The notes beneath the pieces are model-generated. The model was given only the letters and a program-made list of their open reading frames with translations, was not told the origin of the DNA and did not search any database. From contig NZ_JBGCVY010000056.1 of the NCBI RefSeq assembly GCF_041088075.1, forward strand, positions 31,071 to 95,070: 64,000 nucleotides of DNA, given 5' to 3'. The stretch comes from Mucilaginibacter_A sp041088075 (lineage in GTDB: Bacteria > Bacteroidota > Bacteroidia > Sphingobacteriales > Sphingobacteriaceae). Positions 9,701 through 18,131 of the stretch are shown here, piece by piece; the first letter of the stretch is position 1; the number at the start of each line of letters is the position of its first letter. The position numbers and the translations under genes were made by a program.

Positions 9701-10061
9701 AAATATTGGTGCCAATCGTACAACCCAGGTTTTGAGCCGTTGGCAAAATCCGGGCGACGAACTAAATACCAGTACGCCTAAATTCACTACATCAACAGCA
9801 ACATATGTGGCCCGTAATTTTCAGCAAAGTGATGTAAACTTTGTGAACAGCAATATTTTCAGGTTGAGGAATATAAATTTTAGCTACAGTCTGCCTTATA
9901 GCATTATTCATAAGGTAAATATTCAAAATGCTAAAGTTTTTTTTCAGGCACAAAACGTGTATACATTTAATAATAGTGTATATCTGCTTGACCCTGAGAC
10001 TGGTAATGGTGTTTTGCCGCCGTTGCGAACGTTGACACTTGGTATTAACCTCACCTTTTAA
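6759..10061 (+). CDS. SusC/RagA-type TonB-dependent transporter with STN signalling domain
   Basis: An 1100-residue outer-membrane transporter. In order: a leader ending near AVGLAQ (about 44), a secretin/TonB short N-terminal (STN) domain (about 45-110), a carboxypeptidase-regulatory-like domain (about 134-212, YTISGRVVDEEGLPMPGVNV), a plug (about 225-345 with LYILDGVPI and ATAIYGSRGANGVILITTKK) and the beta barrel to a C-terminal GINLTF. An inner ATG at 6825 (MKLVIVIL) gives a more standard signal peptide and may be the true start. The STN domain indicates signalling to the FecR protein just upstream. Substrate is unknown. Ten bases separate it from susD. Confidence 0.95.
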   Translation: MYKNFTKIFSTPSCYVHKFLRIMKLVIVILITTLMNVSAVGLAQRITFVKRDATLKQVFNQINKQTGYSILWSGEGKNNDQIINANFNNTALKDVLNKCLINSQLNYTIEDKTIVIKLKEVSFFDRVKAVLAQYTISGRVVDEEGLPMPGVNVKVWQASLGQQILSFVVTNNVGEFRIDANKTDSIQFSFIGYAARKFIVSGLPNPLVIKMKTAIGQLDQVQIVAYGTTTRRLNTGNITQINAEEIAKQPVSNVLMALQGRVPGMSIVQTTGVSGSAPTVRIRGANSIGAGLSPLYILDGVPIAETQNAVNGSNLGVNGISGLEGINPADVESITVLKDADATAIYGSRGANGVILITTKKGKAGAASVNFNAYTGFAKVAHFDNMLDVHQYNAMRREALKNNVITQTAANSPDLFTWDTVHVHNWQKELIGGTAVTNNANISVSGGSGGNTIYADAGYQNQGTVFPGDANDERKSIRVNANHVSPNGKLTLGIISGYSVSTLNLQGLDLTSNIFNAPSYPLYTDTGAPNYQGVNGFPYAYTLQPFHSETDTYNGHATLSYKVLKGLDLKVDAGFNNTVVSQRQTNPLISLDPTENTSGNLQVADDKSNTWIVEPQINYNLQYKKSNIGFLIGMSFQKTNSTSSTVYGDNFTNEALINNVGSAGTVSYSASDSQYAYTALFGRLNYDFDQEFLANISYRRDGSSRFGPNNRFGNFGSAGFGWIFTKEALIEKSLPFLSYGKIRVSYGINGNDNVGDYQYISTYSVSPANSVTSYQGNALTPGVLANPNFHWEENRKLEFGIELGAFRDRILATASFFRNRTDNQLIQYQIPTQTGYASYLANFPALLQNQGWEFTLNTINLDYKVFSWKSSFNVAFSHNKLLSFPNIQNTAYAQTLFVGQSITSIQGYVFNGLSNKGVPTYKDLNSDGVINTADRVILGNKDPLTGGMSNDFKYKGFQLSFFIDYARFNSYNPAINASRSGNIGANRTTQVLSRWQNPGDELNTSTPKFTTSTATYVARNFQQSDVNFVNSNIFRLRNINFSYSLPYSIIHKVNIQNAKVFFQAQNVYTFNNSVYLLDPETGNGVLPPLRTLTLGINLTF

Positions 10062-10071
10062 ATCATTAGAA

Positions 10072-11445
10072 ATGAAACAAAACATAATACAAAGTAAACT
10101 TAGATATGTCATATTCATTTTCACTGCCATATTATTATTGGGTCTATCTGCCTGCAACAAATTTGTTGCCACACCTATACCGACTAATGTTATCGCGGCT
10201 TCGGTTGCACTGAATAACGATGCAAGTATAGTTGCGGCACTTGCAGGCGCCTATGCTTCAGTGAATAATACAGCTCCGTCAACCATAACAAATGGGGTTT
10301 TATTTTCTGATGAAGTGTTGGCAACCAACGCCGCATCAAGTACAACAATTTTACAGGCGCAGCAAAACACTTATGATGTTACCACCGATTATGATTTCTA
10401 TAAAAACTATTATCAAGCCATTTATAATACTAATTTGATACTTGATGCACTGGCGGTGCCTAATACACTAACTCCAGACGTAGCCAAACAGGTAAAAGGC
10501 GAATGTGAGTTTTTACGGGCCTTTTGTTATTACCGCCTCATTAATTACTTTGGTAATGTGCCATTGGTATTAACCAGTAATGTTGCTGTATCATCAAAGA
10601 TACCTAATACACCGGTTAGCCAAACTATAGCGCAGATGATTCAGGATCTGACGGACGCTCAGGCATTGCTGCCGGCTGCTTATCCATCTGCGGATCGGGT
10701 TCGTGCCAATACATATACTGCGACAGCATTACTGGCCCGAATTTATTTACAGAAGAAAGACTGGATTAATGCAGAAGCAGCATCTACAACCATTATCAAT
10801 TCCGGAACATACACGCTGCCAACTGATCCTAATGCGGTTTTTATCAAAGGAAGCACCGAAACCATCTGGCAGTTATACAACATTAACGGATTTGTAAATT
10901 TTGCGCCAACATTTATTCCGTTACCGACGACAACCGTTTTTTATCAACTGCGCCCTGGTTTAATAAATCTTTTTGGAGCAAACGACCTTCGTAAAGCCGA
11001 CTGGATAAAGGCGGGCACTGATGCAGCGGCAAATGATTACTATCCGTATAAATATAAGGCCCGCCTGGCTACCACGGGTGACTCAACCGAGTATGAGGTC
11101 ATGTTTAGGCTTGCCGAGCAATATCTCATACGTGCAGAAGCAAGAGCGCAGCAAAATAATATTGCCGGAAGCCTTGCTGATGTTAATGTGATTCGTGCAA
11201 GGGCAAAGGCAGACGCATTGATTGCAACCTCCCAGGATGATATGCTTTCAAAAATAGAAAATGAGCGAAGAATGGAACTGATGACAGAAGAAGGCTTGCG
11301 CTGGTTTGATTTGAACCGCACTGGTAAGACGTATGCCGAACTATTTCCGCTCAAGCCAACTTTTACCGCCAAGGCAGTATTATTACCATATACCACCGAG
11401 ATTTTATTGGCAAATCCGTTTTTGATTCAAAACTCAGGCTATTAG
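10072..11445 (+). CDS. SusD/RagB-family outer-membrane lipoprotein
   Basis: About 457 residues from the ATG at 10072, chosen because it begins a clean lipoprotein signal peptide (MKQNIIQSK, hydrophobic core, lipobox LSAC). SusD hallmarks: QVKGECEFLRAFCYYRLINYFGNVPLV near 150, paired helices, and RAEARAQQNN followed later by ENERRMELMTEEGLRWFDLNR. It is the substrate-binding lid of the SusC transporter. The stop codon TAG is formed by TTA plus the first G of an inserted MITE. Without the insertion the gene would end in TAA at the same codon. Confidence 0.94.
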   Translation: MKQNIIQSKLRYVIFIFTAILLLGLSACNKFVATPIPTNVIAASVALNNDASIVAALAGAYASVNNTAPSTITNGVLFSDEVLATNAASSTTILQAQQNTYDVTTDYDFYKNYYQAIYNTNLILDALAVPNTLTPDVAKQVKGECEFLRAFCYYRLINYFGNVPLVLTSNVAVSSKIPNTPVSQTIAQMIQDLTDAQALLPAAYPSADRVRANTYTATALLARIYLQKKDWINAEAASTTIINSGTYTLPTDPNAVFIKGSTETIWQLYNINGFVNFAPTFIPLPTTTVFYQLRPGLINLFGANDLRKADWIKAGTDAAANDYYPYKYKARLATTGDSTEYEVMFRLAEQYLIRAEARAQQNNIAGSLADVNVIRARAKADALIATSQDDMLSKIENERRMELMTEEGLRWFDLNRTGKTYAELFPLKPTFTAKAVLLPYTTEILLANPFLIQNSGY

Positions 11446-11594
11446 AGCCTGTTTAAATTTTTATAATGAAAATTTATAATGCTTCTTTTATGCCTGTAAA
11501 TCTTGTTTTTGCAAGATGTTCCAATACAAAAAGTACAATTTTTATGCGGTAAAAGAAGCATAGAAAATATGTTGAACAAAATTTAAACAGGCTC
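11445..11594. mobile_element. MITE (150 bp), terminal inverted repeat GAGCCTGTTTAAA, target duplication TTA
   Basis: Ends GAGCCTGTTTAAATTTT and, inverted, AAATTTAAACAGGCTC, flanked by TTA on both sides (11442-11444, 11595-11597). Inside lies an inverted pair of the interspersed motif at 11479-11490 and 11550-11561. Too short to encode a transposase. Ends and the 3-base TNA duplication resemble IS5-type (IS427-like) elements. Relatives lie at 17940, 28989 and 63884. Confidence 0.8.
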
Positions 11595-11618
11595 TTAATT
11601 GTTACTAAACAAAACACT

Positions 11619-12674
11619 ATGAAAAAGATTTTTGCGATATTATTATTGGCACCAGCGGTACTAAAGGCTCAAACCGATAACTTTACCCTTAGGGGTAAAG
11701 TGTCGGCTTCGGCAGCCGCTTATAAAAAAGCCTACTTTAGTTATTCTGACGGAACAAGTAAATCATGGATCACTGATTCAGTTGTGATGAAAGATGGTGC
11801 TTTTGCGTTTTCAGGAACTATCAAAGATACAGATTTACATCAGGCAACGCTTTCTTACGGGAATAGTATATCTAAACGTGTTTACAATGATGACCTGCAA
11901 CTTTTCATCGGCAAAGGCGATCTTTTAACGGTTGATGGCATTACCAATTTAAAAAATGCTAAAATGAAAGGATCGCCTCAGGCTGTGCTATTTCAATCGG
12001 CTTCTAACAAGTTGTTTTCCACTAAAAAATTTGATGAAATGTTCGCTGTTTGCAAGAACGTTATCCAACAGTACCCTGATTCAAAAATGTCATTTGCTGT
12101 TTTAAACCTGAGATTTAATGTTCAAAATGACCTCTCGCAAACTTATCCTGGCGAAATACCCCAAATCAGAGAGCTTTACCAAATGCTATCCCCAAGAATC
12201 AGGGCAACTAAGGAGGGTGAAGAATATGGTGCACATTTAGAAAGATTGGCTCACCTAATGATAGGCGGAACATTACAGGATTTTTCCGCAAAAACTGTCG
12301 AGGGCAAAATTGTTAAGCTGACAGACCTTCGTGGCAAATATGTATTGGTTGATTTTTGGGCATCATGGTGTATACCCTGTCGTGCTGAGTTTCCTTATTT
12401 AAAAAAAGCTTACTCCCGGTTTAAAAGCAAAAATTTCGAAATCTTAGGTTATTCCATTGATGATGATAAATCGCTTTGGATATCCGCTTTAGAAAACGAT
12501 GATGTGCCCTGGATGAACGTTTCCAACTTAAAGGGCTATCAGGATCCTACTGCTGTGCAATATGCCATCAAGGCAGTTCCATCAAACTTTTTAATTGGTC
12601 CCGACGGAAAAGTGATCGCCGTTAACCTGAGAGGCGAATTAGTAGAATCTAAACTGGAGCAACTCATTAAATAA
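11619..12674 (+). CDS. TlpA-like thioredoxin with N-terminal DUF4369-type domain
   Basis: A 351-residue secreted protein. Signal peptide MKKIFAILLLAPAVLKAQ, then a beta-rich DUF4369-like domain (about 20-130), a helical linker, and an AhpC/TSA-thioredoxin domain (about 220-350) with VDFWASWCIPCRAEFPYL, whose CIPC pair (near 249-252) is the redox site. The cis-proline region is VPSNFLIGPDGKV. It should reduce disulfides in the periplasm, receiving electrons from the DsbD encoded 2 kb downstream (inference from linkage). It was probably cotranscribed with susCD before the MITE inserted between them. Confidence 0.9.
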   Translation: MKKIFAILLLAPAVLKAQTDNFTLRGKVSASAAAYKKAYFSYSDGTSKSWITDSVVMKDGAFAFSGTIKDTDLHQATLSYGNSISKRVYNDDLQLFIGKGDLLTVDGITNLKNAKMKGSPQAVLFQSASNKLFSTKKFDEMFAVCKNVIQQYPDSKMSFAVLNLRFNVQNDLSQTYPGEIPQIRELYQMLSPRIRATKEGEEYGAHLERLAHLMIGGTLQDFSAKTVEGKIVKLTDLRGKYVLVDFWASWCIPCRAEFPYLKKAYSRFKSKNFEILGYSIDDDKSLWISALENDDVPWMNVSNLKGYQDPTAVQYAIKAVPSNFLIGPDGKVIAVNLRGELVESKLEQLIK

Positions 12675-12693
12675 GTAATAAATTAACAAGGGT

Positions 12694-14121
12694 ATGATGA
12701 AAAAATTGAAAGGGATAGTTACCCTTACGGGGATGCTATTTCATTTTAACAGCTATGCGCAAACATCGGCCACGGTACCTACACAGGGGGGCGGGCTAAT
12801 GAAAACCAAACCTGCCGAGGTGGGCAGGGACGCCTATTACAAATTAAAACGAACCAAATATGCCGAGTTGCGGACCTGGCAGTATACCTTTTCTAATGGC
12901 GTAAAAGTTGTCTTGCGGGCTGATGATTCACAAAAAGATATTGTTCTAAATGCCATATGTCCCGGCGGTGCTTCACTACTTAATGATGCTGATTACCAAT
13001 CGGCCGTTCACGCAGGGGAGATTATTCGCCATTGTGGCCTTGGTGATCTTAATGCAGCCGAATTAAAGGTGAAACTTGATGCCAAAAACGTAGTGATCAA
13101 CCCTACAATAACAGACAGGGCAAGCATCATAACCGGCACTTTTACGCGCGAAGAAATCGAAACCGCATTACAGGCTATCACCCTGTATTTTACCCACCCC
13201 AAAAAAGATGACACTTATTTTGCTGCTTACATCAAAGAGTTGAAAAATAAGCTGAGTGAAGACAGCAAAAATCCTTACGCTGTTTTTCAGGATACTGTAG
13301 ATGCTACTCTATGGGGAAATCGAAGTGTTTTGACGGCCAAAGACATCAATGGCATCACCATGGATAAAGTTTACAACGCATTTTCTAAATGTTTTGGCAA
13401 CGCCAACGGCTTTACATTTATTTTTACAGGGCACCTGCAAGGCGATAATATGAACGAGCCCGCAAAATTGGCGGGAATGTTTGAGCAATACCTGGGTTCA
13501 CTGCCCTCAACTCAAACGGCAAACGCAGTTAATGCTACGGCTGCCCTCATTCCGCAGGGAAAAATTGTTAAAACCATTTATAATGGTAATCCGCCGCTAT
13601 CGGCAGTTAATTTAACCTATAGTGGTCTTTATGAACATACAGATTCTGTCGTCCTTCAGTTAAAGGTGCTGAACGCTGTTTTGAAAAGTAAACTTAACCA
13701 GCTTGCCGCATTTAATGGGGCAAATAAAGCTGTGGTTAACCTTATACTGAACAAATATCCAAAACCGCAATATGCGATAAATGTAAGTTATAAATGCTCA
13801 AATGTACAAACCAGTCAAACCATTGCCGATGTGAAAGCTACAATTCAGGATTTACAAAAAGCGGTTTCTGCTGATGATTTGAAAGCCTATGTTGATCAGC
13901 GGAAGAAGGAACTCAAGGTAGAAACGTTTGATTACAAGTGGTGGTCGGGTTATTTGTCCGTTCAGTTTTTTAATAGCGACGATCCTTATGTAATTGCACA
14001 TTACCCGTACAATTTTCATAAAGCTACTTCGGAAACCCTGCAACAAGCGGCAACGCAATATTTAAACGGAGAAAATTACATACAGCTTACGTTGATGTCG
14101 GCCAAAACAAAAACCAAATAA
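12694..14121 (+). CDS. Secreted M16-fold protein, single half without zinc motif
   Basis: A 475-residue protein with signal peptide ending near SYAQ. It resembles the C-terminal, non-catalytic half of PqqL-like M16 peptidases: FSNGVKVVLR, CPGGASLLNDADYQSAVHAGEI, GLGDLNAAELKVKL, VFQDTVDATLWGNRSVLTAKDI and FTFIFTGHLQGD. The catalytic HxxEH motif and its distal Glu are not present anywhere, so it is probably not a protease on its own. It could bind peptide or pair with another half. It lies 19 bases after the TlpA gene and 6 bases before the next one, so it is clearly in the same operon. Confidence 0.8.
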   Translation: MMKKLKGIVTLTGMLFHFNSYAQTSATVPTQGGGLMKTKPAEVGRDAYYKLKRTKYAELRTWQYTFSNGVKVVLRADDSQKDIVLNAICPGGASLLNDADYQSAVHAGEIIRHCGLGDLNAAELKVKLDAKNVVINPTITDRASIITGTFTREEIETALQAITLYFTHPKKDDTYFAAYIKELKNKLSEDSKNPYAVFQDTVDATLWGNRSVLTAKDINGITMDKVYNAFSKCFGNANGFTFIFTGHLQGDNMNEPAKLAGMFEQYLGSLPSTQTANAVNATAALIPQGKIVKTIYNGNPPLSAVNLTYSGLYEHTDSVVLQLKVLNAVLKSKLNQLAAFNGANKAVVNLILNKYPKPQYAINVSYKCSNVQTSQTIADVKATIQDLQKAVSADDLKAYVDQRKKELKVETFDYKWWSGYLSVQFFNSDDPYVIAHYPYNFHKATSETLQQAATQYLNGENYIQLTLMSAKTKTK

Positions 14122-14127
14122 AAGAGG

Positions 14128-14586
14128 ATGAAGAAATTGATGATGGTGGCGTTATTGCTGGTAGCAATGATACCCAAAGGCAAAGCACAAGATATAGCGG
14201 ATGTAGTGAAATGGGATTTTTACGCAACAAAAATAGCCCCTAAAACTTACGAGGTACACATGGTGCCCACGGTGCAGCAGCCCTGGCATATTTACAGCCA
14301 AGTCAGTCCGAAAAATGGCGCAGTGCCTACCAGGTTTACATTTGCAGTTAACCCGATAGCGCAGCTACAAGGTAATGTAAAAGAAATTGGTAAAGTTGCC
14401 AGTAAATATGAGCAGGTTTTTAAGCTAACGGTACTATTTTTTGAAGGTAAGGTTGATTTTGTACAGGTAGTAAAACTTCGGGCAGATGTAAAAACCACGC
14501 TATCGGGCACAGTAAAGTTCATGGTTTGCAATGATCATGAATGTTTGCCTCCGCAAAATATACCCTTTAAAATTACTGTAAAATAA
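14128..14586 (+). CDS. Stand-alone DsbD alpha-domain (DsbC-like) periplasmic protein
   Basis: 152 residues. Signal peptide MKKLMMVALLLVAMIPKGKAQ, then one immunoglobulin-like domain like the N-terminal domain of DsbD, with QPWHIYSQVSP and the C-terminal FMVCNDHECLPPQNIPFKI. The two cysteines in CNDHEC fit the redox pair of this family. As a free copy of the DsbD alpha domain it could carry electrons from DsbD to other periplasmic partners (inference). It starts 6 bases after the M16-like gene and ends 10 bases before dsbD. Confidence 0.82.
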   Translation: MKKLMMVALLLVAMIPKGKAQDIADVVKWDFYATKIAPKTYEVHMVPTVQQPWHIYSQVSPKNGAVPTRFTFAVNPIAQLQGNVKEIGKVASKYEQVFKLTVLFFEGKVDFVQVVKLRADVKTTLSGTVKFMVCNDHECLPPQNIPFKITVK

Positions 14587-14596
14587 GTACGGATTT

Positions 14597-16537
14597 ATGA
14601 AGTATATGAATTGCTTTTTAGCGATAACGGGAATCCTTTTGCTTGGCTTTTCCGGTGTCTCAGCTCAAACGCCGGTACAATGGTCAGCTAAGGCAGAACG
14701 GGTTACGGCTAGTAAATATCTGGTTAAGATTAATATGACCATTGGAACCGGTTGGCAGGTTTATGCAGATGATGATAAAGAGGCCGGTTTAACAAACATA
14801 AATTTAGCGTATAACCATGAAGGTTTACAGGCAGGAAAAATGCAATGTACCCGTTTAGCAAAAAAAATTAACGATACATTATTCGCAAAAAAATTATCTG
14901 TTTTTACAGGTAAAATAGTACTGATTCAGTCCATTAGTTTCCAAAATTCCGTACCGGCAACGTTAAAAATTATATTAACTGGATTTGCATCAAATGGTAA
15001 AGAATTTCAACCCATCAAAGAAAGCAAGATTGTACAACTGCAAGGTGGAAAAGCTGATTTTAAAGCGTCTAATATAAAATTAAGCTCTGTTAACCTGCTT
15101 CGTCCGGTTGCAGACTGTGGTGGCACACAAAGCGGGGAAAACGGCATGTTAGGGATATTCTTCTTAAGTATAGCAGGCGGTTTACTGGCTTTGCTAACAC
15201 CTTGCGTGTTTCCCATGATACCGCTTACCGTATCGTTTTTTACGGCGCAATCTGCTTCTAAAAACCGGGGTGTTTTAAATGGTATACTCTACGGGTTCTT
15301 TATCTTTTTGATTTACACTTTAGCCAGCTTACCATTTCATTTACTTACCAAACTTGACCCTGAAATATTTAATGTGTTTTCCACCAATATCTGGGTTAAC
15401 CTCGTGTTCTTTTTCCTATTCGTAGCTTTCGCGCTTTCTTTTTTTGGTTTGTTTGAGATCACTCTGCCGTCTTGGTTAGGTAATGCTGCCGATTCAAAAA
15501 GTAGCTTGGGTAGTATCAGCGGTATCTTTTTTATGGCGCTTACTTTGGCGTTGGTATCGTTCTCCTGTACAGGGCCTATCTTGGGCACATTGCTGGTAAG
15601 TTCATTATCGTCAGGGGCAGGAGCTTGGATGCTGACCGCAGGAATGGCAGGCTTTGGTTTGGCATTAGCCCTTCCATTTGCGCTGTTTGCCATGTTTCCT
15701 GGCTGGATGCAAAAGTTGCCCAAAAGTGGCGGTTGGCTGGATACCGTTAAAAAAGTATTGGCCTTTGTAGAATTAGCCATGGCTTTCAAATTTTTAAGTA
15801 ATGCCGACTTAGTAGCGCATTGGGGCCTGTTGAAACGTGAAATCTTCATCGGCTTATGGGCGCTCATCGCTCTGGCAGCAGCGTTATATCTTTTCGGGAT
15901 TATTCACTTGCCGCATGATAATAAAAAAGCAACTATCGGTAAAGGAAGATTAATTACCGGGATCGTTTTGCTGTTAGTGGTGTTTTATTTAATACCCGGG
16001 GTAACCAATACATCATATGCCGATTTGAAGTTTTTAAGTGGTTTTCCGCCGCCATCATCTTATAGTATTTACAAACGATCTGCAGGAACGGATCAGGTTA
16101 CTGCGCAAGTTATCAATGATTATGATAGAGCCCTAAAAATAGCTAAGGCACAGCACAAACCGTTACTCATAGATTTTACCGGCTGGGCCTGTGTCAATTG
16201 CCGCAAAATGGAAGAAAACGTTTGGCCCAGGCCTGAAATAGCTGCTACTATCAAAGACCATTTTATTTTGGTATCACTTTACGTGGACGACCGGAAAGTA
16301 CTTCCGCAATCCCTTCAATTTACTTTCAAAGGTGCGCATGGCGAAAAAGAAATCATTACCAATGGTGATAAATGGGCAACCTTCGAGGCCGTGAATTTTG
16401 GCCAGGTTACACAGCCATTATATGTCATACTCAATACCGACGAAAAATTAATGAACCATCCGGTTGGTTATACACCAGATGAAACTGCTTATTTAAAATG
16501 GCTACAATGCGGGCTAAAGGCAAGTGCCAACAAGTAA
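14597..16537 (+). CDS. dsbD: Thiol:disulfide interchange protein DsbD
   Basis: A 646-residue inner-membrane reductase with the three expected parts: a signal peptide and N-terminal alpha domain (about 25-165), a membrane domain with about eight helices (about 180-475) and a C-terminal thioredoxin domain (about 500-640). The transmembrane redox cysteines are visible in LLTPCVFPMIP (near 202) and VSFSCTGPILG (near 322), and the periplasmic pair in GWACVNCRKME (near 531). It passes electrons from cytoplasmic thioredoxin to periplasmic TlpA-type proteins. The TlpA and DsbD-alpha genes beside it are its likely partners. GC-poor coding resembles the rest of the island. Confidence 0.94.
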   Translation: MKYMNCFLAITGILLLGFSGVSAQTPVQWSAKAERVTASKYLVKINMTIGTGWQVYADDDKEAGLTNINLAYNHEGLQAGKMQCTRLAKKINDTLFAKKLSVFTGKIVLIQSISFQNSVPATLKIILTGFASNGKEFQPIKESKIVQLQGGKADFKASNIKLSSVNLLRPVADCGGTQSGENGMLGIFFLSIAGGLLALLTPCVFPMIPLTVSFFTAQSASKNRGVLNGILYGFFIFLIYTLASLPFHLLTKLDPEIFNVFSTNIWVNLVFFFLFVAFALSFFGLFEITLPSWLGNAADSKSSLGSISGIFFMALTLALVSFSCTGPILGTLLVSSLSSGAGAWMLTAGMAGFGLALALPFALFAMFPGWMQKLPKSGGWLDTVKKVLAFVELAMAFKFLSNADLVAHWGLLKREIFIGLWALIALAAALYLFGIIHLPHDNKKATIGKGRLITGIVLLLVVFYLIPGVTNTSYADLKFLSGFPPPSSYSIYKRSAGTDQVTAQVINDYDRALKIAKAQHKPLLIDFTGWACVNCRKMEENVWPRPEIAATIKDHFILVSLYVDDRKVLPQSLQFTFKGAHGEKEIITNGDKWATFEAVNFGQVTQPLYVILNTDEKLMNHPVGYTPDETAYLKWLQCGLKASANK

Positions 16538-16566
16538 AATCAACAAAGAAATTATTCAAAATTAAC

Positions 16567-17934
16567 ATGAAAAAACAGATCGCTATTGGCATACTTTGGT
16601 TATTGCCGTTTTTAAATAAGGCGCAAAATATAGTTCCGGAACCTATTGCCGGTAAAATTAAAACGGAGATTAAAGACACTGTGCTAAATATTACTACATT
16701 AACTTTAAGTAATGGCATGAAAGTATTATTGAAGCCAACAGACACTGAACCGGGTGTGGTTTATTTTGCTGTATTATCGCCCATGGGCACATCTGAATAC
16801 AGTAATGCTGATTATAGTTCAGCCTTCAATGCCCCACAGGTGGTTAAAATGGCTGGGGCAGGCAAATTGGATCAAAAAGCGCTGCAAAAATATTTAACCG
16901 GTAGGAAGGTGAGTATTAACCCGGTTGTTGTAAAAACTTATTCTGTTTTTAATAACCGGTCATCAACCGCTGATTTGGCTACCGCGCTCGAACTCAATTA
17001 TGCCTACATCACATCGCCCCAAATTGATAAAGCACGATTTGAGGCTAATATAAAAGAGACGATTGATAACTATAAACCCCCGGTAGAAACTGCTAATAGC
17101 TTTTTCAGGGACACCATAGCATTGATCGAAAACAATTTCAATACCCGCTATCTACAAACACCAGTCCAAACATTAAAAGCGATTAATCAGGATAGGAGCT
17201 TACAGATATTTAAACAACTTTTTGCTGATGCGTCTACCTTTACGGCCATTTTTGTAGGTCAGTTTGATCCGCAAACCATCAAGCCCTTACTGGAGAAATA
17301 TTTAGCCAGTTTACCCGCCACCTCCAAACACAAAACGGCTAAGGATGCCGTTATCTATCCACCCACAGGTAAAATCGAAAAAGTATTTTACAAGGGTACA
17401 GACACCCGTGCACATGTTGAACTATTATATTCCGGGTTTACAACTTATACTAAAAAGGCAGAGTATGTTGTAGATATTTTGCAGAACGAGTTAAATAAGC
17501 GCCTTACCTCCAGATTAAAAACCGAAGATCCTGATCTGTACGGCCTGTGCATTGATATCAGTTTAAACAGAGGCAATAAGCCTTATTTCACCGCTACGCT
17601 TGAGTTTGCATGCAATCCGTCAAAAACTGAATCGCTTACCAAGTCTTTAACAGACGAAATCAGAAAAATAGAAGGAGATGGTCCTTTACAAATAGATTTG
17701 AAAGCTTTGAAAACCGAGATGATATCGGCTGTTAAAGGAAATCAAAACAGCAATAGTTTTTGGTTGGCTTATTTAAAAAAACAAAGTCAGTATAATGAGA
17801 ATCCAGCCGATATCAGCAACTACCCAACTATAATAGAATCAATTACGCCGGAGGATATCAAAAAGGCCGCAACCATTTATTTTAATGGTAAAAACCGGAT
17901 CCGTTTTGTGTTAATGCCGGAAGCTATTAAATAG
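16567..17934 (+). CDS. Second secreted M16-fold protein, single half without zinc motif
   Basis: About 455 residues from the ATG at 16567, chosen because it begins signal peptide MKKQIAIGILWLLPFLNKAQ and lies 29 bases after the dsbD stop. An upstream in-frame ATG at 16498 would overlap dsbD. Features match the other M16-like protein: LSNGMKVLLKPTD, GTSEYSNADYSSAFNAPQVV, FFRDTIALIENNFNTR and FTAIFVGQFDPQTIKPLL. No HxxEH is present. Two divergent inactive halves in one operon suggest they may pair into a clam-shell that binds peptide without cutting it (inference). Confidence 0.8.
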   Translation: MKKQIAIGILWLLPFLNKAQNIVPEPIAGKIKTEIKDTVLNITTLTLSNGMKVLLKPTDTEPGVVYFAVLSPMGTSEYSNADYSSAFNAPQVVKMAGAGKLDQKALQKYLTGRKVSINPVVVKTYSVFNNRSSTADLATALELNYAYITSPQIDKARFEANIKETIDNYKPPVETANSFFRDTIALIENNFNTRYLQTPVQTLKAINQDRSLQIFKQLFADASTFTAIFVGQFDPQTIKPLLEKYLASLPATSKHKTAKDAVIYPPTGKIEKVFYKGTDTRAHVELLYSGFTTYTKKAEYVVDILQNELNKRLTSRLKTEDPDLYGLCIDISLNRGNKPYFTATLEFACNPSKTESLTKSLTDEIRKIEGDGPLQIDLKALKTEMISAVKGNQNSNSFWLAYLKKQSQYNENPADISNYPTIIESITPEDIKKAATIYFNGKNRIRFVLMPEAIK

Positions 17935-17939
17935 TTAAT

Positions 17940-18112
17940 GAACTTGTTTAAACTTATTCTTTTGTGCTTTATACAATGCTTCTTTTACCCTATAAAAATT
18001 GGTGTTGCCCGGTTTTTGATTTGTTTAGGCCGATACAGGCACCAATTTTTATAGGGTAAAAGAAGCATCAACCTCTAAAAAAGAGGGCCAGAAAAAAAGT
18101 TTAAACAAGTTC
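17940..18112. mobile_element. MITE (173 bp), terminal inverted repeat GAACTTGTTTAAACTT, target duplication AAT
   Basis: Ends GAACTTGTTTAAACTT and, inverted, AAGTTTAAACAAGTTC, flanked by AAT on both sides. An inverted pair of long interspersed motifs lies inside at 17977 and 18057, including matching ATAAAAATTGGTG and CACCAATTTTTAT arms. Same organisation as the 11445 and 28989 elements but with diverged ends. Confidence 0.75.
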
Positions 18113-18131
18113 AATCTTAAAAAAAATTAAA

